A stretch of DNA of 11,510 nucleotides. It comes from an uncultured Burkholderiales bacterium. Lineage in GTDB: Bacteria; Pseudomonadota; Gammaproteobacteria; Burkholderiales; Burkholderiaceae_C. The position numbers and the translations under genes were made by a program. Shown piece by piece: positions 1-6,163 of this stretch. The first letter of the stretch is position 1, and each line of letters starts with the position of its first letter. Under the pieces are notes generated by a model, which searched no databases, was not told the origin of the DNA, and was given only the letters and a program-made list of their open reading frames with translations. The stretch is taken from assembly GCA_903925445.1 (NCBI GenBank), contig CAIYFE010000220.1, positions 1 through 11,510 of the forward strand. The letters run 5' to 3'.

Positions 1-1
1 G

Positions 2-346
2 ATCCAAGCGCTGCTCAATATCGTTCACAACGCAGCCTTGGCCTTGGCCGATAAGACCCAAGCGGGCATGGCTGAGATCGTTTTGCGCACACGAATCAAC
101 AGACAAGTGACTTTTGGTAAACATCGCTACCGGTTGGCATTGGAATTGCATGTCATTGACAACGGACCAGGCATTCCACCCGAAATCAAGGATCGCTTGT
201 TTTTTCCCTTGGTGTCGGGACGCGATGGCGGTTCGGGTTTGGGGTTGAACTTGGCGCAAACCTTTGTGCAACAGCACCACGGTTTGATCGAGTGCGACAG
301 CGTGCCCGGACGGACGGACTTCAAAATTTTGATTCCCTTGCCTTGA
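2..346 (+). CDS. ntrB: Nitrogen regulation sensor histidine kinase NtrB (GlnL), 3' part only
   Basis: This is the C-terminal 114 residues of a sensor histidine kinase; the gene begins left of the window and reads in frame from base 2. The fragment is the ATP-binding (HATPase_c) domain: an N box near its start (LLNIVHNAA), the G1 box DNGPGIP, an FFPLV F-box and the G2 box GSGLGLNLAQ. NtrB autophosphorylates on a histidine (here off the left edge) and passes the phosphate to NtrC; under nitrogen excess, PII switches it to a phosphatase. The family assignment rests on the kinase fragment together with the NtrC gene 35 bp downstream on the same strand. The HHGLIECDS.PG ending is usual for NtrB. 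Kinase identity is certain; the specific NtrB call depends on context. Confidence 0.87.
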   Translation: MQALLNIVHNAALALADKTQAGMAEIVLRTRINRQVTFGKHRYRLALELHVIDNGPGIPPEIKDRLFFPLVSGRDGGSGLGLNLAQTFVQQHHGLIECDSVPGRTDFKILIPLP

Positions 347-381
347 ACAGCAATGGGCTTTGACAACATGAAAGATGCGAC

Positions 382-1908
382 ATGAAACCGATTTGGATTG
401 TGGACGACGACCAGTCGATTCGCTTCGTGCTCGAAAAAGCGCTGCAGCGTGAAAACTTACCCACGCGCAGCTTCACCAGCCCGCGCGAAGTGTTGCAAGC
501 CCTCAACGCCAGCGAAGACGAGCAAGGCCCACAAATTTTGGTCAGCGACATCCGCATGCCCGGAGGCTCGGGGCTTGATTTGCTGACCAAGGTCAAAGAG
601 CGCTTGCCTTCTTTGCCAGTCATTATCATGACTGCGTTTTCGGATTTGGACAGCGCCGTCTCGGCTTTTCAAAACGGTGCTTTCGAATACTTGCCCAAAC
701 CATTTGATTTGCCCAAAGCGGTGGAGCTGATTCGCCGTGCCGTTGACGAAAGCCAACGCGAACAAGCGCAAAGCGAATTGCAAGACGCCTCGCCCGAGAT
801 GCTGGGACAAGCCCCAGCCATGCAGGATGTGTTTCGCGCCATTGGGCGCTTGAGCCAAAGCAATGTGACGGTGCTCATCACCGGCGAGAGCGGCAGCGGA
901 AAAGAACTCGTCGCGCGCGCCTTGCACAAACACTCACCCCGTGGCGACGCAGGCACCAAAGGTCCATTTGTCGCCATCAACACGGCGGCCATTCCCAAAG
1001 ATTTGCTCGAAAGCGAATTGTTCGGCCATGAACGCGGCGCCTTCACGGGCGCGCAAAGCACGCGGCGCGGTCGTTTTGATCATGCAGAAGGCGGCACCTT
1101 GTTTTTGGATGAAATCGGCGACATGCCGTTTGATTTGCAAACGCGTTTGCTGCGTGTGCTCAGCGACGGGCACTTCTACCGCGTGGGCGGGCACAGCGCC
1201 ATCAAAGCCAATGTGCGCGTGATTGCTGCGACCCACCAAGACCTCGAAAAACGCGTCAAAGACGGTGCATTTCGCGAAGATTTGTACCACCGCCTGAACG
1301 TGATTCGCCTGCGCTTGCCTGCTTTGCGCGAGCGCCGCGAAGACATTCCAATGTTGACGAAACACTTTTTGCAACAAAGTGCGCAACAACTCGGCGTAGA
1401 GCCCAAGCGCATTGCGGACGATGCGCAAGCTGTGCTGGATCAATTTGCTTTTCCAGGCAATGTGCGCCAACTCGAAAACATTTGCCATTGGCTCACCGTC
1501 ATGGCGCCTTCGCAGGTCATCGAACCCAAAGACCTACCGCCCGAAGTGACGCTGTTGCCCGTGTCGCAAGGCGTTGTTGCCCCCGTTCTTGCGCAAGCAG
1601 ACTTGAGCCCAGAGCCCTTGCATGACGACATCAAAATCATGCCCGCCGAAGTCAAACCTGCGGTGTCCAGTGTGGTGCTCAACCTGCCCGGAGCCGATTG
1701 GGAGCAAGGCCTAGAAGCCGAGGCCATGAGCTTGTTGGTTGCGGGTCGCACCGATGTGTGGGACACCTTGGTCAATCGGGTCGAGGCGCGATTGATTCAA
1801 ACGGCGCTGGCCAACACGCGCGGACGGCGCATTGAAGCTGCCCAAAAGCTGGGCATTGGCCGCAACACCATCACACGCAAAATTCAAGAGTTGGGTCTGG
1901 AAGATTGA
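382..1908 (+). CDS. ntrC: Nitrogen regulation response regulator NtrC (sigma-54 activator)
   Basis: This is a 508-residue sigma-54-dependent activator that, once phosphorylated by NtrB, drives transcription of nitrogen-assimilation genes. It has the full three-domain plan. The receiver occupies about 1-120, with acidic pocket D8-D10, phosphoacceptor D56 in DIRMP, T84 and K106. The AAA+ domain runs about 140-380, with Walker A GESGSGKE at 168-175, the sigma-54-contacting loop GAFTGA at 219-224, Walker B D243-E244 and FREDLYHRLN at 297-306. A C-terminal Fis-type HTH lies at about 471-508. It is somewhat longer than E. coli NtrC (about 470); the extra residues lie in the AAA+/HTH linker (about 385-450), which is poor in recognisable motifs. 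The start follows ntrB by 35 bp with only a weak GA-rich ribosome site. It is probably co-transcribed with ntrB. Confidence 0.96.
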   Translation: MKPIWIVDDDQSIRFVLEKALQRENLPTRSFTSPREVLQALNASEDEQGPQILVSDIRMPGGSGLDLLTKVKERLPSLPVIIMTAFSDLDSAVSAFQNGAFEYLPKPFDLPKAVELIRRAVDESQREQAQSELQDASPEMLGQAPAMQDVFRAIGRLSQSNVTVLITGESGSGKELVARALHKHSPRGDAGTKGPFVAINTAAIPKDLLESELFGHERGAFTGAQSTRRGRFDHAEGGTLFLDEIGDMPFDLQTRLLRVLSDGHFYRVGGHSAIKANVRVIAATHQDLEKRVKDGAFREDLYHRLNVIRLRLPALRERREDIPMLTKHFLQQSAQQLGVEPKRIADDAQAVLDQFAFPGNVRQLENICHWLTVMAPSQVIEPKDLPPEVTLLPVSQGVVAPVLAQADLSPEPLHDDIKIMPAEVKPAVSSVVLNLPGADWEQGLEAEAMSLLVAGRTDVWDTLVNRVEARLIQTALANTRGRRIEAAQKLGIGRNTITRKIQELGLED

Positions 1909-1926
1909 ACGCTGTCAGCCCAGCGT
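1909..1926. terminator. Small hairpin in the convergent ntrC/xth gap (possible weak terminator)
   Basis: A perfect 6-bp inverted repeat (ACGCTG, 6-base loop, CAGCGT) starts on the base after the ntrC stop and runs into the last codons of the convergent exonuclease gene. There is no T-tract on either side, so it lacks a classical intrinsic terminator signature. It may act as a weak bidirectional pause or an RNA 3' end stabiliser, or occur by chance. Confidence 0.25.
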
Positions 1927-2679
1927 CACGACCACCGGTGTGTGGTCGCTGGGGCGTTCGTTTTTGCGCGGCGCTTTGTCAATCACGCAACCGCTGACGC
2001 GGGACACCAACGCCTCGCTGACCAAAATGTGATCGATGCGCAAACCTCGGTTGCGACGAAAAGCAAATTCGCGGTAATCCCACCAGCTGTAGCTTTTTTC
2101 GGCTTGGTCGAACAAACGAAACGCATCGCGCAAGCCTAAATCGATCAATCCTTGAAAGTGTTCACGCTCTTGCACGGTGCAGTGAATCGTGTCTTTCAAA
2201 CCCACAGGATCCCAAACATCGCGGTCATCCACGGTGATGTTGAAGTCGCCCATGAGCACCAGCTTTGGATGCTGTGCGAGTTCTGTTTGAAGCCATTCAC
2301 GCAACGCTTGCAGCCAACGCATTTTGTAGACAAATTTGTCGCTGTCAGGTGCTTGCCCATTGGGAAAGTAGGCGCCAATGACGCGCATATCGTCCACCGT
2401 GGCGGCAATCACGCGCGCCATGTCGTCTTCAAAATTTGGAATGTTTTTTTGCACCTGCGATGCGTTTTGCTTAGAAAGCAAAGCCACACCGTTGTAGGTT
2501 TTTTGACCAAAGAACGCAACGTGGTAACCCGCCGCCTCAATGGCTTCGCGAGGGAATTTATCGTCGGTGGTTTTGGTCTCTTGCAACACCAAGGCATCCA
2601 CTGGATTGGCTGCCAGCCAATCCAGCACTTGAGGCAATCGAACGGTGAGCGAGTTGACGTTCCAAGTGGCCAGTTGCAT
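1915..2679 (-). CDS. xthA: Exodeoxyribonuclease III (Xth)
   Basis: A Mg-dependent AP endonuclease and 3'-5' exonuclease of the exonuclease/endonuclease/phosphatase fold, acting in base excision repair. Numbered from the ATG at 2679 (254 residues), the family residues are all present: N7 in LATWNVNSL, E34 in LQETK, D145 and N147 in GDFNI, D216 in RIDHILVS, and D245-H246 in PSDHTPVVV. I chose this ATG because MQLATWNVNSL matches the usual family N-terminus. A TTG at 2700, overlapping the stop of the upstream gene as TTGA, would add seven residues. Length is slightly below E. coli Xth (268). It is the last gene of the minus-strand thyA-folA-DUF4337-xth run, so it is probably translationally coupled to the gene before it. 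It converges on ntrC with a 6-bp gap. Confidence 0.95.
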   Translation of the reverse strand: MQLATWNVNSLTVRLPQVLDWLAANPVDALVLQETKTTDDKFPREAIEAAGYHVAFFGQKTYNGVALLSKQNASQVQKNIPNFEDDMARVIAATVDDMRVIGAYFPNGQAPDSDKFVYKMRWLQALREWLQTELAQHPKLVLMGDFNITVDDRDVWDPVGLKDTIHCTVQEREHFQGLIDLGLRDAFRLFDQAEKSYSWWDYREFAFRRNRGLRIDHILVSEALVSRVSGCVIDKAPRKNERPSDHTPVVVTLG

Positions 2680-2696
2680 GGGCGTTGCGTGCTCGC

Positions 2697-3269
2697 TCAA
2701 ATGTGCAAGAAAGCCAACACGCCAACCGTGAAGCCAAAACTTGCCGTGCCATACATGGCCATTTGCAGCCAGTGCTTGCGAGTCAACAGCGCAATCGCAG
2801 CCAAGGCGATGGTCACTTGCAGCAATGTGGTGGCTTGCGCCCAGCGGTGGTGTTGGTGCATTTGCTCATCGGATTCTTCATCCCAATGGGCCGATTCGGC
2901 TTCGAGTTTTTCGGCTCCTGCTTTGATGTCAGCTTTTTCTGATTTGTAACGCGCAATTTCTTGCGTGTAGAAATCATGTTTGGCAGGCGCTAACTCCATG
3001 GCCAATTCGCTCAAGTTTTGCTTGCCGCTTTTGGCTTGGTAGTAATTCCATTGGTTGGAGGCTTCGGTCTTTTTGATGGCCGCATTGTTTTTGTACAAGC
3101 TGGCATTGGCTTGGGTAGCACCGGCCATGTAGCCAAAAATTGCGCCCACGGTGGCAATCACCGCGGTGAACATGGCAATGCGGTTTGTAAAGCTGCTGCC
3201 GTGGCCTTCTGCGGCGTGTTCTAACTCGTGCTCGTGGGGGGCGTGAACTTCAAAACCTTCTTCAGACAT
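2697..3269 (-). CDS. DUF4337 family membrane protein
   Basis: A 190-residue protein of unknown function. The N-terminus is acidic and histidine-rich (H9, H12, H14, H18, H23). It is followed by a membrane helix at about 30-50, a soluble charged and probably coiled-coil segment at about 98-135, and two closely spaced helices at about 144-162 and 168-188. This layout, with the His/Glu-rich start, the AT.ANASLYKNNAA.. region after the first helix and YYQAK nearby, is that of DUF4337 proteins. A good ribosome site (GGAG, 10 bases before ATG) supports the start at 3269. It lies 18 bp after folA and its TGA abuts the exonuclease gene, so it is transcribed within the thyA operon. No function can be assigned; the cluster of histidines could bind metal, but that is speculative. 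Confidence 0.85.
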   Translation of the reverse strand: MSEEGFEVHAPHEHELEHAAEGHGSSFTNRIAMFTAVIATVGAIFGYMAGATQANASLYKNNAAIKKTEASNQWNYYQAKSGKQNLSELAMELAPAKHDFYTQEIARYKSEKADIKAGAEKLEAESAHWDEESDEQMHQHHRWAQATTLLQVTIALAAIALLTRKHWLQMAMYGTASFGFTVGVLAFLHI

Positions 3270-3279
3270 GTTGTTTTTT

Positions 3280-3283
3280 CTCC
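3280..3283 (-). promoter_or_regulatory. Ribosome binding site (GGAG) of the DUF4337 gene
   Basis: GGAG on the minus strand, 10 bases before the ATG at 3269, inside the 18-bp spacer after folA. It is the clearest Shine-Dalgarno sequence in this operon and supports independent translation initiation of the DUF4337 gene. Confidence 0.6.
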
Positions 3284-3287
3284 GTGT

Positions 3288-3773
3288 TTAAGAACGCACT
3301 AGCTTAACAAAGTGATAAGTCAAACCTTTGTTTGATACGTGAGTCTCGCGTGACACCTCTTGCCAAGAGGCATCGAGCTTGGGCGCAAAGGCATCGCCTT
3401 CAAAGTCAGCGTCGATTTGGGTCATCACAATTTCTTGCGCCAAGGGCAAGGCTTGTGCATACACATCGGCGCCGCCGATGACCCAAACGTCTTGTGTGTC
3501 AGGGCAAAGCCCAGCCGCTTGCTCCAAGCTATGCGACACAACCGCGCCTGGGTCTTGCCAGTCGGTTTGTCGCGTCACCACAATGTTTTGCCGACCCGGC
3601 AAGGGGCGAAACTGCACGGGCAAGGACGCCCAAGTTTTGCGACCCATGATGACGGGGCAACCCAGCGTGGTGCGCTTGAAGTGCGCCAAGTCCTCGGGCA
3701 AATGCCAAGGCAGTTGGTTGTTGGCGCCAATCACACCGTTGCGTGCGCACGCGTAAATCAATTTCAAAGCCAT
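3288..3773 (-). CDS. folA: Dihydrofolate reductase
   Basis: A 161-residue enzyme that reduces dihydrofolate to tetrahydrofolate with NADPH in the cytoplasm and is the target of trimethoprim. Length and motifs match the chromosomal FolA family. The N-terminal strand IYACARNGVIG leads into LPWHLPEDL, where D28 is the catalytic acid (D27 in E. coli). Then come PVIMGRKTW and GRQNIVVTR (cofactor binding), and VIGGADVYAQALP near the C-terminus. The ATG lies only 3 bp after the thyA stop, so translation is probably coupled. The neighbour makes functional sense: thymidylate synthase produces the dihydrofolate that this enzyme recycles. Nothing suggests a plasmid-borne resistance form: it sits in an ordinary thyA-folA arrangement with host-like codon use. 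Confidence 0.97.
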   Translation of the reverse strand: MALKLIYACARNGVIGANNQLPWHLPEDLAHFKRTTLGCPVIMGRKTWASLPVQFRPLPGRQNIVVTRQTDWQDPGAVVSHSLEQAAGLCPDTQDVWVIGGADVYAQALPLAQEIVMTQIDADFEGDAFAPKLDASWQEVSRETHVSNKGLTYHFVKLVRS

Positions 3774-3776
3774 GGC

Positions 3777-4604
3777 TTAGACCGCCACGGGGGCTTTGAT
3801 GGCCGCATGGCATTGGTAGTCTTGAATTTCGAAATCGTCGAATTCGTAATCAAAAATCGAAGCTGGCTTGCGCTTGATGTGCAGCGTGGGGTAGGGCAGC
3901 GGATCACGGCTGAGTTGGAGTTCAACTTGCTCGCGGTGGTTGCTGTAGATGTGACAGTCGCCGCCCGTCCAAATGAAGTCGCCCACATCCAAATCGCATT
4001 GCTGCGCCATCATGTGCGTCAGCAAGGCATAGCTGGCGATGTTGAAAGGCACGCCCAAGAAAATATCGGCGCTGCGCTGGTAAAGCTGGCAACTGAGCTT
4101 GCCGCGTTCGCCGGCTTGTTGGGGTGGCGCAACATAGAACTGAAAAAACGCGTGGCACGGCATGAGCGCCATCTTGTCCAAATCGGCCACATTCCAAGCG
4201 CTGACAATGATGCGGCGCGAGTCCGGGTTGGTCTTGAGTGTTTTGACCACTTCAGAGATTTGATCAATGTGGCGTCCGTCTGGCGCTGGCCAATTGCGCC
4301 ACTGCACGCCGTACACGGGACCCAAGTCGCCATCTTCGCGCGCCCATTCATCCCAAATCGTGACGCCTCGCTCTTTGAGCCAGTTGTTGTTGCTCGATCC
4401 AGTTAAAAACCAAAGCAGCTCTTGAATGATGGATTTCACATGAACTTTTTTGGTGGTGACCAAAGGAAATCCCTCGTTCAAATCAAAGCGCATTTGGTAG
4501 CCAAAAACACTTTGGGTGCCGGTGCCGGTTCGGTCGGTTTTTAAGACGCCATGTGTGTAGACATGGCGCATGAATTCTTCGTATTGGTTGCGGATGGGCT
4601 TCAT
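3777..4604 (-). CDS. thyA: Thymidylate synthase
   Basis: A 275-residue ThyA that methylates dUMP to dTMP using methylenetetrahydrofolate, releasing dihydrofolate. Visible family signatures are DRTGTGTQSVFGYQMRFDL, ELLWFLTGSSN, the catalytic cysteine C150 in MPCHAFFQFYV, QRSADIFLGVPFNIASYALL, and the C-terminal DCHIYSNH and FDDFEIQDYQ segments. It is about ten residues longer than E. coli ThyA (264), partly from a short insert (about 160-167) between FQFYV and KLSCQLY. The start at 4604 gives a normal N-terminus (QYEEFMRHVYTHG) but has no clear Shine-Dalgarno sequence. It is the first gene of the minus-strand operon and is divergent from the RodZ-like gene across the AT-rich spacer, where its promoter must lie; I could not pick a convincing one. 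Confidence 0.98.
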   Translation of the reverse strand: MKPIRNQYEEFMRHVYTHGVLKTDRTGTGTQSVFGYQMRFDLNEGFPLVTTKKVHVKSIIQELLWFLTGSSNNNWLKERGVTIWDEWAREDGDLGPVYGVQWRNWPAPDGRHIDQISEVVKTLKTNPDSRRIIVSAWNVADLDKMALMPCHAFFQFYVAPPQQAGERGKLSCQLYQRSADIFLGVPFNIASYALLTHMMAQQCDLDVGDFIWTGGDCHIYSNHREQVELQLSRDPLPYPTLHIKRKPASIFDYEFDDFEIQDYQCHAAIKAPVAV

Positions 4605-4776
4605 GGCTGTAGTTTATGAAGATTTAAAAATCGAATTAATGGTATTTTTGAGAAATAACATTTTAATGAGCGGATCCAAAAATAAGCTTATAGTTTGATA
4701 GCCTACTTGGCGTATTGACGTTTTTTCGAACAAGTGCAACATTCCAAATCATTAAGCGTTACTCAAGCAACAAAAT
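4605..4776. promoter_or_regulatory. AT-rich divergent intergenic region (thyA / RodZ-like operon)
   Basis: This 172-bp spacer between divergent genes is the longest non-coding stretch in the window. From 4621 to 4700 only 19 of 80 bases are G or C. It contains a small inverted repeat (GATTT-AA-AAATC, 4621-4632) and several TATA-like hexamers, such as TATAGT at 4689-4694. It must carry the promoters for both flanking transcription units. No riboswitch, terminator or small ORF was recognised. Confidence 0.7.
4715..4743 (+). promoter_or_regulatory. Candidate sigma-70 promoter of the RodZ-like/bactofilin operon
   Basis: A -35-like TTGACG (5 of 6 to consensus, 4715-4720) is followed 17 bp later by a weak -10-like AACATT (3 of 6, 4738-4743). 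This would start transcription near 4750, about 27 bases before the ATG at 4777. The -35 and spacing are good and the -10 is poor, so this is only a candidate. Confidence 0.3.
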
Positions 4777-5763
4777 ATGAACGCCGAATCTCAACCTAAT
4801 TTGTATGCAGTTTATGAAAACTGCGACCCAGATTATTTGCGCCAACTGCGTGAGGCCGCAGGCATGGATGAGACAACTTTGGCGCGCATCGCTTGCTTGT
4901 CATTGGCGCAAGTCAGACAACTTCAAGCGGGCAGCGGTGATGGGCTTTTTTATTCCCCCACCATCAAACGCCAAGCCTACAAACGGTTGTTGATGATTTT
5001 AGGCGCAGAGCCGCCGCAGAGCATTCCCGAGCAAAATCTTGCAGCAACTGAGCCTGTGCCTGCACACGAGGACATGCTGCACAAGTTGGATCAAATCGTG
5101 GCGATGTCCACGCAAACTGAATCTATACAAACTGGTCAATTCGCATTGGCTGGTTTCACCCACGGCGTGACTTCTTTTTTGGGTGAACGACGTCAATTGG
5201 TGGGCTCTTTGGCGTTGCTTTTGGTGGCGGTGGGCGCTTTGCTTTGGAGCCCATTGCAGACCTCAGCGGTGTCCGAGCAACTGGCCAAATTGGATGTTCC
5301 CAAAATCGTCGCACCGGTTGCACCCGTAGTTGCCGATGTGGCTTCACAGGCTGCCGTTGAAAAAATTCCAGTCAATCAAAGCGCCCAAGCTTCTGCCATG
5401 GTGCCTGCAGGTTTGTCAGAAACCGAGCTCAGTGCCGCAGAGAAAAAAACCACGCCTGCATCCAACAACTGCGCTTTCATCAATGACAAATTGGAATCTT
5501 TGACGGCCATGTCTCCCAGCAAAGCCGCCAATTATGTGCATGTGGTCGCCGAAACGCCCACCGACGTTTGTGTTGTGGATGGCAATAAAACCGCCACCCT
5601 GTTGCACCTCAAAGCGGGCGAGGGGCGCAGCGTGTATGGCGGTGCGCCTTGGCAGTTGTCGGCTGAGAATTTGCGAAACACGCAGATATTTTTTCAAGGC
5701 TGGCGCATCAATGTGCCCGCGCAAGCCAGCCAACGTGTCTTGTTGGTTGAAACTCGTTGGTGA
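4777..5763 (+). CDS. RodZ-like HTH/single-membrane-helix protein with DUF4115-like periplasmic domain
   Basis: A 328-residue protein with RodZ architecture. An N-terminal helix-turn-helix-like domain spans about 15-75, starting at YLRQLREAAGMDETTLA. A linker follows, then one membrane helix at about 141-158 preceded by a positive ERRQ, which gives an N-in orientation. An Ala/Val/Pro-rich periplasmic stretch (about 160-230) leads to a C-terminal domain (about 252-315) with the spacing of RodZ's DUF4115 (VHVVAETPTDVCVVDG, KAGEGRSVYGGAPWQL). RodZ binds MreB through its HTH and sets cell shape. Canonical proteobacterial rodZ usually sits next to ispG, which this gene does not, so it is probably a paralogue. 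Two periplasmic cysteines (C232, C265) could pair. It leads an operon with a bactofilin 10 bp downstream. No ribosome site is obvious. A cytoskeletal anchor role is inferred. Confidence 0.72.
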   Translation: MNAESQPNLYAVYENCDPDYLRQLREAAGMDETTLARIACLSLAQVRQLQAGSGDGLFYSPTIKRQAYKRLLMILGAEPPQSIPEQNLAATEPVPAHEDMLHKLDQIVAMSTQTESIQTGQFALAGFTHGVTSFLGERRQLVGSLALLLVAVGALLWSPLQTSAVSEQLAKLDVPKIVAPVAPVVADVASQAAVEKIPVNQSAQASAMVPAGLSETELSAAEKKTTPASNNCAFINDKLESLTAMSPSKAANYVHVVAETPTDVCVVDGNKTATLLHLKAGEGRSVYGGAPWQLSAENLRNTQIFFQGWRINVPAQASQRVLLVETRW

Positions 5764-5773
5764 TGCTTGACTT

Positions 5774-6163
5774 ATGTTGCACATCAAGCTGATCGCGCTC
5801 AAGTCGTTCTCCTCGAAGAAACAAACGATTCCTACGGTGATTGGACGCTCAGCCATCATCGAAGGGCACTTGATTTCGCAAGAGTTGGTGCAACTCAAAG
5901 GGCGCGTGGTGGGTGACATTGAGGTCATGGGCGGTCCGGATGCCCAACTCAAAGTGTTGTCTCAGGCGCAAGTCCAAGGTGATATTCGCGCGCAAGAGGC
6001 GGTGGTCAATGGCACCGTCAACGGTAATATTCAGTCCAGCGGGCGGGTCGAGTTGCATGCCAATGCCCGCGTGAATGGCAATATTTCTTACAGCACCGTA
6101 GCGATTGAGCACGGTGCCAAATTGTTTGGTTTGATGAATCCAGATGCAAAAACTGCAAGCTGA
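5774..6163 (+). CDS. Bactofilin family polymer-forming cytoskeletal protein
   Basis: A 129-residue protein of the bactofilin (polymer-forming, DUF583) family, which self-assembles without nucleotide into filaments at the inner membrane and positions cell-wall or appendage machinery. A short N-terminal tail (1-20) precedes a right-handed beta-helix from about 21 to 120. The helix begins TVIGRSAIIEG and repeats short turns such as GRVVGDIE, QVQGDIR, TVNGNIQ and RVNGNIS. The C-terminal tail is only about nine residues. Both the length and the basic, hydrophobic start (MLHIKLIALK), which could touch the membrane, suit the family. It follows the RodZ-like gene by 10 bp and overlaps the response regulator start by 20 bp. 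Bactofilin genes often neighbour M23 peptidases; none is present here. Family assignment is firm; its cellular job is unknown. Confidence 0.88.
   Translation: MLHIKLIALKSFSSKKQTIPTVIGRSAIIEGHLISQELVQLKGRVVGDIEVMGGPDAQLKVLSQAQVQGDIRAQEAVVNGTVNGNIQSSGRVELHANARVNGNISYSTVAIEHGAKLFGLMNPDAKTAS

Noticed and set aside
368..385. Five-codon minicistron (MKDAT) whose TGA overlaps the ntrC ATG as ATGA
   Set aside because: Such a short frame is easily due to chance and has no good ribosome site; conservation across relatives would be needed to take it as a leader peptide.
2680..2700. TTG start for exonuclease III at 2700
   Set aside because: It would add seven residues not typical of the family and has no good ribosome site; it cannot be fully excluded because it overlaps the upstream stop as TTGA.
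2152..2949. + strand open frame across xth and the DUF4337 gene
   Set aside because: It is antisense to two well-supported genes and has no domain signature.
3360..4406. Long + strand open frame across folA and thyA
   Set aside because: It lies antisense to two unmistakable enzymes, crosses their junction, and has no recognisable motif.
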